From: Alnus glutinosa
Lineage: Eukaryota > Streptophyta > Magnoliopsida > Fagales > Betulaceae
Reading direction: 5' to 3'
NCBI RefSeq assembly: GCF_958979055.1
Contig: NC_084888.1
Span: 12,194,804 to 12,258,803, forward strand
DNA length: 64,000 nt
Shown: positions 10,875-21,618 of the stretch, piece after piece
Position numbering within the stretch: the stretch's first letter is position 1
Layout: each line of letters starts with the position of its first letter
Translations under genes and position numbers: made by a program
Notes under the pieces: generated by a model
The model's database searches: none
What the model was told of the DNA's origin: nothing
Seen by the model: the letters and a program-made list of their open reading frames with translations, nothing else

Positions 10875-11103
10875 AGTGAGACAGATTAATATGGATTATT
10901 GCTAACAACTTATTTCACTTGTAAATGAGAAATTGCATTTACAAAAATGCGCAATATTTATAGCACATGTAAAGGAATGTTCAAGGAAGGACTAGGGGTT
11001 CAAGTTGTGCGGTTAAGAGGATGAAGTAAAGGGTTAGTGGATTTATGACTCTTATGTTTTAGCATGTTGGACTCTCAGTAGGAGTGTAGGACATGAACCA
11101 TTG

Positions 11104-11727
11104 GCCTTGTTTGGTTTGCGGAATGAATATTCTATTGGGAAATTGAATAATTATTACAAGGAATAAAAGAGAGTGGAATTGAATGGTTATTCCTACTCTT
11201 TAGTTTAGTAACAATTCATATACTTTAATTGGAATCGAATCAAAATTACTAAAAGAAACCCCACAATATATATATATATTAAGAAAAAAGTTAACAAAAA
11301 CTCAAATTATAAAAAATAAAAAAATAAAAATTGAAAACTAGTGGGTGGTTGACCACCCATTGGGGTGGGTGCCCTGGCCACCCTTGACGACGCTTGGGGG
11401 TGGCCATGACAACCCCTGAAGCCCATCGAGGGTGGCCACCCCATACTCCATATGTGGCTAGCCGACCCTCCACATAACGTGAGTTTTGGCTTCTTTTTTT
11501 TTTTTTTTAAAAAAAAAAAAAAGATTGAAAATAGAAAATAATTAGTAGTTTTTTTTTTTTTTTTTTCCTGAAAAATGTTGTATATTCCTCTCAATTTTTA
11601 GAGGAATAAATATTCCTCTTCGTAATGGAATAGGTATTCTAAGGAATAAAACACTACCAAACAAAATAATGACTATTTCTATGGAATATTCATTCCATTC
11701 CAAGAGTCTATTTCACGAACCAAACTA
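11104..11727. mobile_element. MITE with imperfect TIRs and a GGTGGCC-rich centre
   Basis: The left end (TTGTTTGGTTTGCGGAATGAAT) and the right end read on the minus strand (TAGTTTGGTTCGTGAAAT...GGAATGAATATTCC) are inverted repeats. The centre (11340-11470) is a GC-rich palindrome-like stretch built on GGGTGGCC/GGCCACCC, flanked by poly-A and poly-T runs. No TSD could be fixed. The same type of GGTGGCC centre occurs in the elements near 21.6, 25.2 and 41.4 kb. Confidence 0.65.
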
Positions 11728-11739
11728 TTAACACATATC

Positions 11740-12240
11740 CGGTCACTAAGGATAAATCTTAGCTTCTAGACTTATTGTACAATTCAAACACTTGTATTCG
11801 AAACTCTATGGATAATTGAACCTAGAGATAACTCTTTAGCTCTAAAGACTTGTAATAGGATTAGTCTTCTTGTTTGTAACCGCATGCTGAGATGATAATA
11901 TCCAGCATGCATAATGTTTTGTTTTATCTTAGTTTAAACCTAGAGATAGAGTTGTATCTAAACTACACTTCTTCTTCTATATATATCGACGCATATACGT
12001 CAGAATTTACAACAATCCTTAGTATTATTCCTCTGTTCTAATATGGTATCAGAGCCACATATAGACTAACGTCTCATATGGTTTCTGCTCCCTCCACTCC
12101 CACTGCTGCCTTTATCTCTCCCACAACCTCTCCTCCTTCTATACCTATCTCTAAAATGGCGTCCACACCTCCCTTAACACCCTCTTCCCACCTTATGTTT
12201 CTGAATATTCTAATACAAACGATGCAGATTTTATGATATT
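11740..12240 (+). mobile_element. Copia-2 fragment: LTR end, primer-binding site and start of gag
   Basis: TGGTATCAGAGCC at 12044-12056 is the tRNA-iMet primer-binding site typical of plant Copia elements. LTR-like DNA with a TATATATAT box (about 11980) lies upstream and ends near 12041. Downstream an ATG at 12078 opens a short Ser/Thr/Pro-rich frame like Copia gag N-termini. The frame is lost by about 12235 and no pol remains. The upstream LTR boundary is not determined. Confidence 0.75.
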
Positions 12241-12241
12241 T

Positions 12242-12900
12242 ATGTCGTAAGAAAATGTATTAAAGAATGTTAGACTAGTAACATTTATGTTTAATGAGAT
12301 ATTGATATGGTTATAACATCAAAATGTCTTATTAGTTTGTTAGGACGATTTGTGGTCTCATGGTTGTCATTATTGATGTAAAAGTGTTTTTAGTATCTAA
12401 AAATTTGGCCCACTTGGTAAAAGAAAATTCCAAAAATATCTTTTTTTTTTTTACTTTTTTACTTTAAAAAAACATATTTTTGTAAAAAAAACCTTTAAAA
12501 TGACTTTTTTTTTATTTTTTTTTTATTTTTTAAAGTTCCTTTTTAGCTTTAAAAACTTTATTTCTAGCACAATCTTTATCATGCTCTTAGAATTCCAGCC
12601 GACCGAGCTCGGCCCACTTATTCTCGACATTTTTCAATTAAGTAGACACCGCGTCTCTAGTGAACTATATTGTAACGCATATGCGTGTCGTTCGTTTACC
12701 AGTAGTGACCCCTAAAGAGTCGAGTTGAAACTAGTAGCGGCGACTTAAATCGCCTTAACAACTATGCAATCATTTTAATTCTCAAAAAAAAAAAAAAATC
12801 ATTTTAAAACTGGAAATGGAATAACCCCAATCGCCAGGATAAAAATAGCATGGTACAACCCTGACCAAACGCAGACACTGAAATATCCATGCCCTAAACG
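12242..12900. other. Intergenic DNA upstream of FLXL3
   Basis: AT-rich, with poly-A and poly-T runs at 12440-12540 and 12784-12798. No gene or clear repeat boundary is seen. The last part presumably contains the FLXL3 promoter. Confidence 0.5.
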
Positions 12901-12939
12901 ACACCGTGTAAGATATTCCATCGCTACGCCAAGTACAAG

Positions 12940-13774
12940 CAACATTCACAAATTCGGTTCCTTTGTATCGCTCTCTATCATTCTTTTTCTCTCTAAAACC
13001 TCCTGAGCCGTCAGAACCCTCAGATTACCTTCGCTGATACCAAATTCAACAGGTTCGAATTTGTTTCGTTTTTCTTTGGGGCTTAGAATTTGTGTTCAAC
13101 GATTTGTCAGGTTTTCATCTCTAATTAGCAGGTTTGTAAGGAATAAATATGTAAAGTGAGTTAGGGTTTGAACGATTATAGATTTTTGTTATTTTTCCTG
13201 TTTCCTTTTTTCCTTTTGGGGCTAAATTCTGCGTTTGTTTGCCGAGAAAACCGGGGGGGGGGGGGGGGGGGGGGGGGTGGAGGAACTTGTTGTGTTTTGT
13301 GACTTTCTGTAGTTCAATGGAATGAAATAATGAGAATTCAGTGAGAGATAACTTTGTTTCTTCTTTTAACAAATCCTCAGCTGCCAAACATTTCCTATAA
13401 GGATTTTGTGTTTCTTCACAGAGATGGTTTTTATGACATGGGTTAATTATGTAAAATCTTGTGTGTCTCTGTGCGTGTGTATGGATTCGCAACAAACAAC
13501 CAAGATTCAAGAATTAGATGGCCTTAATAATTAGCTCTCAGGGCCTTGTATATATATATGATTTACTAGTCTAGTGCATAAATCACCAATCCACGATCCT
13601 AATAGGGTAATAAGCCAACAATTGTTTCCCATGTTTTGCACACGTAATGACCCAACTTCTTTAAGCTTCAAAGAGTGGCGAATTTTTTTCGCAACATTTT
13701 ATAGCAATATTATCAGAATTTCATGGTTTCACTTTCTTCTTTTCTTTTTTGGGTAGTTTTTAGGATAATTTGAT
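12940..13774 (+). promoter_or_regulatory. FLXL3 5' leader region, probably with a leader intron
   Basis: A CT-rich stretch (TCGCTCTCTATCATTC, CTCTCTAAAACC) at 12967-13005 resembles a plant 5' UTR. CAACAGGTTCG near 13050 could be a donor, and TTTTTAGGATAATTTGAT immediately before the ATG at 13775 could be the matching acceptor. This exon-intron reading is inferred. The region includes a G-homopolymer at 13253-13277. Confidence 0.45.
13253..13277 (+). repeat. G25 homopolymer in the FLXL3 leader
   Basis: Twenty-five consecutive G (then TGG). Such a run can form G-quadruplexes and is also prone to assembly or sequencing length error. Confidence 0.9.
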
Positions 13775-16036
13775 ATGGCAGGGAGAAACCGTGGTCCACG
13801 CGAAGCCTTCAATGACCGGCGTGGTTACCTGCCTGAAGGGCCTTATAGTCGGGGTCCTCCAATGCCTAGGCCTCCTCCTCCTCATCCTGCTTTGTTGGAG
13901 GAAGAGCTTGAAATGCAACATGCTGAGATCCGGAGGCTTTTAGCCGATAATAGGAGGCTAGTCGAAGACCGTATGGCACTGCATCGAGAACTTGGTGCTA
14001 CCAAGGAAGAGCTTCATCGCATGAATCTCATCATTGCTGACATTCGTACAGAACAGGAAATGCACTCTAGGGAGCTTAGGGAGAAAGGATTGAAGCTGGA
14101 GGCTGATCTTCGAGCTACTGAGCCTTTGAAACATGAGGCTGTACAACTTCGTGCAGAAGTTCAGAAGCTGAATAACCTTAGGCAGGAACTGACAGCGCAG
14201 GTTCAGAACCTCACACAAGAGCGTTCAAGACTGCAAGCTGATAATCAACAGATTCCTTCTTTAAGGGCGGAGATTGATGGGATGCACCAGGAGCTTATGC
14301 ATGCTAGGTCTGTGCTAGGACTACATTTGTAGCTTTCTTTTCCTATCTTAAAGCCTTTTGTGGTATGAAAACTTTTAGCTTGAAGTTTGTATACTAATTG
14401 AAGACTTTGTTCTATAGAGGTGCGCTTGATTATGAGAAGAAGGCAAACATTGAGCTGATGGAACAGAGACAGTCAATGGAGAAGAACTTGGTTTCCATGG
14501 CCCGCGAAGTGGAGAAGTTACGTGCAGAATTTGTAAACGCTGACAGTAGGCCATGGGGTGCTGGTATGACCTTCCTGTCTCACCTTTCTCGAGGGAGAAG
14601 TTTGATTTTTTTGTTGGATCTTTTGAATTTTATAGTGTTAATGTATTGCATCCTGTGAATCCTATGGAAATCCATGTTTTAGTAGATGCATTTTGCTCCT
14701 TACTCTAGCTTTTCCACTCTTCCTATGGTCATGTGTTGGGTGGGCCATTTGGCGTCTTCCTTGTTCTTTTCATTTGTTTTAATTGCACATGACGAAGCTT
14801 CTTGGAATTTTGCTAATCGAAATACATAAATATGTTATAATTGGAATTTCTTTCTCATTCTGCAATTTAACCACTATGCATGCATAAAATTATGAATGCT
14901 TTCCTTGCCTATTGAAAGGAATTTAGTACCTTTTTGTACGATTGTATAATTTATATAAATTAGTAGAAGGTACACGTATTTTTGTTATATAAACTTCCAC
15001 TTATTATCACATTTGCTATATGGGAAAGGAAAAGAGGGGTGAGACTATTGAAACAGGTTTGATTAGGAAAACAAGGAGACGGCTTACATGTTACTGCTAG
15101 CTGTGGATAAGTTCTGCAGGAAAAATTTTATTGGCTTGTTTCCTTTCATGCTGGAGAACCTACTCTTATTCCCATAGCTTGGGGTTCTCTTCGTAGAATT
15201 TGGATGTTAGTTCCACGCCTCTGTGACTTTCGTATTTTCCAGGATCATTGTCTCCTATTTCCTCTTGTTAACCTTCTTTATGCTAAGATTCTTATTCTGG
15301 CTTTTCAAACATGAGATTCCTTGTAATGATCATTGTTTGGTCTAGTCCTCTCTCTCTCTCATGCACACACACTTAGAGAAATCCTTTAGCCTTTTGTTTT
15401 TGGCAGAATAAAATCCTTGTAGATCTAGACGCGATGAATTGCTAAGAAATACTATTCTATAGCACTTTTATTTTGGGGGCACCATTTGGTTGTTTGGAAG
15501 CTAAAGAATGTAGTATCTTATTACAAGTTGGGAGTAGCAATTGGGAAAATTGTAGTTTATGATTTTCCCCGTGAAACTGAACAGTTTTTAAATTGTTTCC
15601 TTGCTAGTTCAGGTTCAGTATTTAGAATGATTTTCCCAGTTGCCATGCATTGCAACCAACTACAAGAGCAAGCACATTGTTTATCTAACTATTTTGAGTT
15701 TCTTTGTTGTCTTGCACTTTGATAATGATATTTTCAATGATTTATGATCTCCGCAGGTGGACCATATGGGATGAAATTCAGCAGCACAGATAGCATTTAT
15801 CCTGCTCCTTATGGGGATGGATATGGGGTTCATCTGGTATGTGTGCTTATATGATAAGAACTACCATTATTGGATTTTTGAGTGTCATTGCACTACCGTA
15901 TTAGGTTAATTTTTATTTTTGGTTTCATTATGCTATCTATTTCATTTTTCAGGGTGCTTCTGAGAAAGGTCCTCGGTATGGTCCTGGTCCGGCTTCATTG
16001 GGAGGACCTGAGAAGCCTCGCATGACTCGTCGTTGA
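13775..16036 (+). CDS. FLXL3: FLX-like 3 coiled-coil protein
   Basis: Four exons: 13775-14307, 14418-14563, 15757-15836 and 15953-16036 (TGA). All junctions are GT-AG with consistent phases, giving 280 aa. The start [18 protein letters not shown], a proline-rich stretch (PRPPPPHP, residues 31-38) and a long heptad-rich coiled coil (about 40-225, with [19 protein letters not shown] and [12 protein letters not shown]) match the FLX/FLX-like family. The short tail ending EKPRMTRR resembles Arabidopsis FLXL3 (At1g55170) rather than FLXL1 or FLXL2. FLX proteins act in the nucleus with FRIGIDA to activate FLC. FLXL3 itself has no firmly established role. Complete, and I see no disruption. Confidence 0.93.
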
Positions 16037-19000
16037 GATCTTGGTGATTACCATTTGAATTAAGCATTGACTTATCTGTTTATGTTGATGTCCGTTATTC
16101 GAATACAGATGGGCGAGAAGTGTTGGCTTTCATCTATGTATGCATGCCACTTCAGTAATTCATCTAAATACATTGTTAGTCATCCTAAACTAGCGTTTAT
16201 AGGGTTTTTATTGTTGCTTTGAAGAATAATATATCTAAATATCTGGCTCTATGATTCGCTAATATTTTAAGTTATATTACCATTACAATTTGTCTTGTTG
16301 ATTCTATTTATTCTGGGCGCTTTTTTCTTAATAACACTTGTCCTTTTCTGTTGGCTGCAAGCTGATTATTCTAGAATTGTGTGGTAATGTATCATGAACA
16401 TAAGAATTTCAAAATTCTGGCTGTATTTGGTGACATTAATCTCATCCTTCACTCAGTTCTGGAGGTTGAAATATCTACATATTATTTGGAATTGACAGGG
16501 GATATATGTCATGTTGCCGGACTGTGGACTTAATTTGGTCGGCTGCTGCAGTTAATGCTTCGTTTAGAAGTTCTAATATGAATTGTGATATTATGTCATG
16601 CCTTAAGGATGCAAGGCATTTGAGGTTTAATCTGATAGTTATTTGGTATTTGGCTTATTTTGTCTTTTTTGTTCTGCTTGGAAGTCTATTACTGAAGGTA
16701 TTAAGTAATGCTTTCTGGAAATTGGTGGAGATTGCCCACTATATTGTTATGCATGTCATTCTCTTTGGGAAAAGATAATTAGGAGTTTATATTCATATTT
16801 AGTTTATAGAGTTAGATTGCGAATTTCATTATGGGAAATGATAAGCAAATCTTATTACTGCAAGATCAGATGATTTGAATCACATTTGGCACTGGGAGTG
16901 CTGATGTACTGTGGCTACCAATTAACAACTGCCTTTTCAAGATATGCAGTTCAAGAATGTGTTGTAGGGAACTACACAACACACAATCTCATTAGGAACA
17001 AAAATATTTGCAGATGAATATGGATCTTGCAATATGGTGTTTATAACTAAATGTTTAACAAGCGCACCAACACTCTTTTAGGTGGATCACAAGGAAGATA
17101 TCATGTTTTGGAGATTTTCTAGCTGCTTTTATCCATAGATTTGGTGATTAGGAGTCATTGTTCGTAGGTTTTTTGTTGTTAAGTTCTCTTCCTTGGGTGA
17201 ATTTGTGGCTCTGATTTAGTATCTTAAGTATGTCGCTGCAGTGGAGTTTTGTGGTTTTGCAGTTAGGTACAGCAAGAATCTCTTATTTGTTTGAATTATG
17301 AAATTGATGAAAAGTAAATGTGCCTTACAACTATCGTTGAGCTCTGAGCAACAGCCATTTTTTAAGCTAGCACTAGAAGAATGGATACTGGAAGTTGGGT
17401 TATCCAAAGTGGCAATTTTGTAGTAATTCATTTATGTGATGTCGAATTCCTGTTTTTGCCTTCTATAATTATCTGTCATACATGGGATGGTGTTGTGTTG
17501 TTATGTTATCATAAATTAAGAGTGTATCAAAGGGTGGCTATGACTAAAGCTGTTTTGGACGAAGAAGATGATTTACTTATAGCTTACACCATTCTCTTGT
17601 AGCACTCCAGACAGGAAATAACTATTCCAAAAAATAAGTGAGGTGTAGTTGGGTACTACGCATAAGATGCCTGATCAAATTTAGTTTGTTAGTGGAAACT
17701 TGTACCAAAAATGGAAATTGGAATTGGAGGTTGCATGCTCCTTATTTGAGCTAGTTTACTGGAAGTGGATTTAAGTTTGTTTCCTATATCTAAATAAAGG
17801 AGTGGTTGGATCTGGATGACAGTGAATGTAGGATGGCATAATGGAGATAGATTACATTACACCGCAGAAAAGGGGGTAGAATTTCTTGGACAGCCTTCTT
17901 ATGAGTTTTCTTCCATCATGGTTTATACCCTCTGCAAACAGGTGTGGAAATTGAAGAGTTATGCAGTTCAGCTTTTCTCGTGTCCTTGCAAAGTATCTCT
18001 TTCATTATCTGGGTTATAATCCTGTAAACTCTTTCAGTGGTCAAAACACTCTGACCACTTCCTTGTGGAAGAAGTTGCTCCAAGCATTGAAATGACCCTG
18101 GAATATCTGAAGAAACAACGGTGGCCATGCCATGTGACAAGCGGCTTGCGATTTTGAACTTCATAGGCAAGTATTTTATCTCTTTTAATGGTTGAATGGG
18201 TCTGGAATTTATATTTGTTTTTCTAACTGGACTTTTTTAACTGATTAGATAATGCTTATGGGTCGCTGTGATGTCCTAAGGTTAAAGTTTATATGTTGGT
18301 CTCGTATAGGACTATACTTTTAATAGGCTCTGGGTTTTTGTTCATTGCTGTGGTCTTTCTTTAGTATAATATTTTAGCCTGCATAATTGCTATATGCCCA
18401 TTGACACTTCAAATCTCACATTTAGTGGTATCAACCTTGTAATGAACTTCACCAATCGTTTCATGTGTTGTTCTGTATTTGCTCCAGTTGCTATTTTTGG
18501 GCTTATATGGTCATTAGCTTCACTACGGACCTCTGAAGATACCTTCATAATTACTTGCTTTAGCACCATTCCATGGAAGGCTTACAACTCTATCAGGTGT
18601 TGGTGAATTATTTCTCGCTTTAATGTATTCAGACGGAAGCTGAAGTGTCACTTAAGAATTATAGGATATGTTTTGGGTTGTGTAAATTGTTGGATTCTTA
18701 GATATTTGGAGCATATTCGGAGATTTCAATGATCCTTTCTACTCGTTTAAGAGGGCTTGCTTTTCACTCAAGTTCTTTTTGGGAGTTGGAAAAAAAGTGT
18801 CTAAATGAAGGAGAAATATTAGGTCTTTTCCTTGGTGGACAGGCAGTTTATCTTCATACTTGTGAAGCACTGATCCAGATGGGTATGCCCAAGTTGTATT
18901 TTATGAGGTTAAGATGAAAGATTCAGGTCACTTTGATGGTTGAAATAATGATCTTAGTTTTGCCGTTGGTTCTCCTTTTTCATTTAGATCCTATAATTGT

Positions 19001-20820
19001 AGAGTGATGATTCTGTTGGTTTTTATGTTATTGGTGGCCAGAGAAATCCTTTATGAATTGCTATAGCATGTAAAAACTTCGAATTGATCTGATGGTCACC
19101 TGGAACTGATCGGCTATCGTTGGAGCAGCAAACCCTCTGTGCAAGTTCTTTTTTATAGGTGGCTCTGTCATTCCAATTTTATAGGATGCATGAGCCTAGT
19201 CCTCTAATGAATAAAATGACAGAATGAGGAAATGAAGATGGTAATCTTTATAGTACATGTCAGGATCAACATTTGGACCTTAAAAATGTAAGGGAAGCGC
19301 ATTTTGAATATGTATATATAGCTGAACGAACTTCTAGCTTGTTTTAGGTTGATTTTTTGATTTCAAATGGTGGCTTAGAGTTGATGTTTCCCGGTTATTG
19401 TTTCCTAGTGTAATCTGTGTAATATAGGTTTGAAGAGAGAAATGCTTTTGTGAAGGCTAAATCAAGTAGGGAGCGGTTTCATATGCTCACTATGTATTGT
19501 CTCATCAAGGTTATCAAAATAAATTTAGCCAGATATTGCAGGATTAGCATTAAATAAGGAAATGTTGGTATCTGAAATTCAGGAATTATTGATAGGTCCT
19601 TCAGGCTCTTTGCATTGTAGGAGTCTTAAGGCCTGCTGGCATCACTCAAACAATTAAGGACAAACATAAACTGTTAATGCTCCTGTGGTATGGAAGCATG
19701 GTGTGTTGTGTTCATGTCTGCTTCTGCATTGGCTGCTCTATTTTGGCTTTGTACTTTATTATGAAATATGGTTCTTTTTTTTTTCGAAGTACGAAATATG
19801 GTCATATGATGGTTAAAAATGTGTAATGTGCCTATTACAGTTTTTCACTTTTATAAATGTCTGTATATATGTTGATTGATTCTGACTGATTTTATTCATA
19901 TTATTTGCTGCAGATAGAAGGCTGGTACTTTTGTGTGGAAGGTAAAGGTAAAGGATTCCTAATCAAAAAAGAAAAAGAAAAGGTCAAGGCCAAGGATGTC
20001 AAGATAAGGTGCTGAAAACGCGTGCTTGTGGTCAGAGGGTTGAAAGCAATTTTCACGTGCTTGGCCCTTATTGAAGTGTTACGGTACTGAAAACGCTTTT
20101 GGTCAGAAGCAGATTTGTTCTGACCACATAATGGAGCAGCAGCAGTTTGCTGCTTCTGGAAATTGCAGATATGAGGTTTGATGAGTTTTCTTGAAACTCC
20201 AATTACGCCGTCATACTCTTTCAGTAAATGCCAACCATGTGCCCACATAATACCCCTCTTCTGCTCACATTTTTTCCTACCCTAGCCGGCATCAGTTTGC
20301 CATGTGCACTATCGCTGATCCCACCAGTTCATTGCTGGATTTCTATGCCACTGAATGAAAAACTCCTTTTCAAGAATATGTCAAATATCAGAAGATTTGT
20401 TTTTAGTCTCTTTCGGAGGAAGATTTTTGATTTCTGAGGTCAATTTGATACTGGAGTTGGTTAGAAGCATGGGTTTAGCTTTTGCTCTGAAGTTGTGCTA
20501 ATGTGATTTTCAGGAAATGGTTCAAGGATGTTAAGGAGCACCCCACTTATGGCTGGATAATGGGTAGAAATGGTGCTTGCCATTGTGTCATACCAGGATC
20601 ACGGGAGCTTAAGGTCAAAAAGAGAACTATAGCAATGGTGGTACCGACTAGGGTTGTTGAAAGGTTGGAGATATCAGTGGTTATCAAGACGGGAGGGGGG
20701 CTTTTCTTGATTGGCTTGGTGGGTTTGGGCAATTTTGTTGAGCAGGTGTTCAAGCACTTGGCATTAGGCATGGACATGGTAGCCATTGACTTTTGCCTTT
20801 GTTGGGCTTAGTTTTGCCGA
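16037..20820. other. 4.8-kb stretch downstream of FLXL3 without a recognisable gene
   Basis: The first few hundred bases are presumably the FLXL3 3' UTR. The rest has T-rich, intron-like composition, few long A/T runs and no TIR, LTR or TSD that I can see. Short frames (16506-16778, 17381-17602, 18394-18606, 20503-20811) match no family I know. CTGCAG and TTTCAG acceptor-like sites (for example about 19910 and 20513) leave open a spliced long 3' UTR or a noncoding transcript. Confidence 0.45.
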
Positions 20821-20977
20821 GTAAGTCTATTTAGTAGACTCTTGTATGACTATATAATTGGATGACGTAGAGCTCAAAATTAGCTTTTGAATCAACACTT
20901 GATTTCAAGGATTGATTTTTACTGTCACGTTTTTCAGTTGTATAATAGTTGTACAAGAGTCTACTGAATAGAATTAC
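20821..20977. mobile_element. 157-bp MITE with about 26-bp TIR
   Basis: The left GTAAGTCTATTTAGTAGACT and the right end on the minus strand (GTAATTCTATTCAGTAGACT) match, extending through CTTGTA. GCCGA is present on both sides (20816-20820 and 20978-20982) and may be the TSD. Noncoding. Confidence 0.75.
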
Positions 20978-21064
20978 GCCGATATTGAGTTGAACATGGG
21001 GATTAGGAGGGTTGAGTTGAGAATGCTCGTTTACAAGAGATGGACGACTTTAATGGTTACCCCC

Positions 21065-21078
21065 GGGGGGGGGGGGGG
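21065..21078 (+). repeat. G-homopolymer
   Basis: A run of about 14 G following CCCC, in intergenic DNA. Confidence 0.85.
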
Positions 21079-21618
21079 TGTTGGGGAATTTATTTTTGTA
21101 TTAATTTTAGTTTCGCGTATAAATTAAGTACCCTATAAAAATTGATACAGAGTCAATGTGGAAGAAGTGAAATAATTATACAAGTATTTTGATATCGAAA
21201 AAATCTGGGTCAAAACATGCAATATGTCGATTCTAATCATAAACAAATATTTTGAATGCATTTGCTTTTTGGGTTAAATACTTATTTGCTTCCTATGCTT
21301 TACGATCTTTTATTTTTTTCTCTCTCAGTTTTACTTTATATCAAATTTGGGACCTATGGTGTATGAAAAGACGGAAATGGTGCTTCCGTCCAATTTTTCG
21401 TCCAAAACTAACGTCCAATCATATCATCCTACAGGTGTTGGCGTGCATGCGCGACACATATTCTCATGATATACCTTAGCAATAATGTGGTTGTTATTTT
21501 TAATTATTATTTTAATGATTTATTTTATATATAATTTTTTTTTAAAAAAAAAAAAAAAAATCTGGGGTAGTTCAGTTATCCTCAAGGCCATTTTTTGGGC
21601 CATGGGGGTAGCCGAAAC

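Noticed and set aside
11307..11594. Lys/Phe-rich minus-strand frame
   Set aside because: Produced by poly-A/poly-T runs in a MITE.
20503..20811. 102-codon plus-strand frame and its 79-codon antisense partner
   Set aside because: Neither resembles a family I know. No splice context or start supports a gene, so it is left as intergenic.
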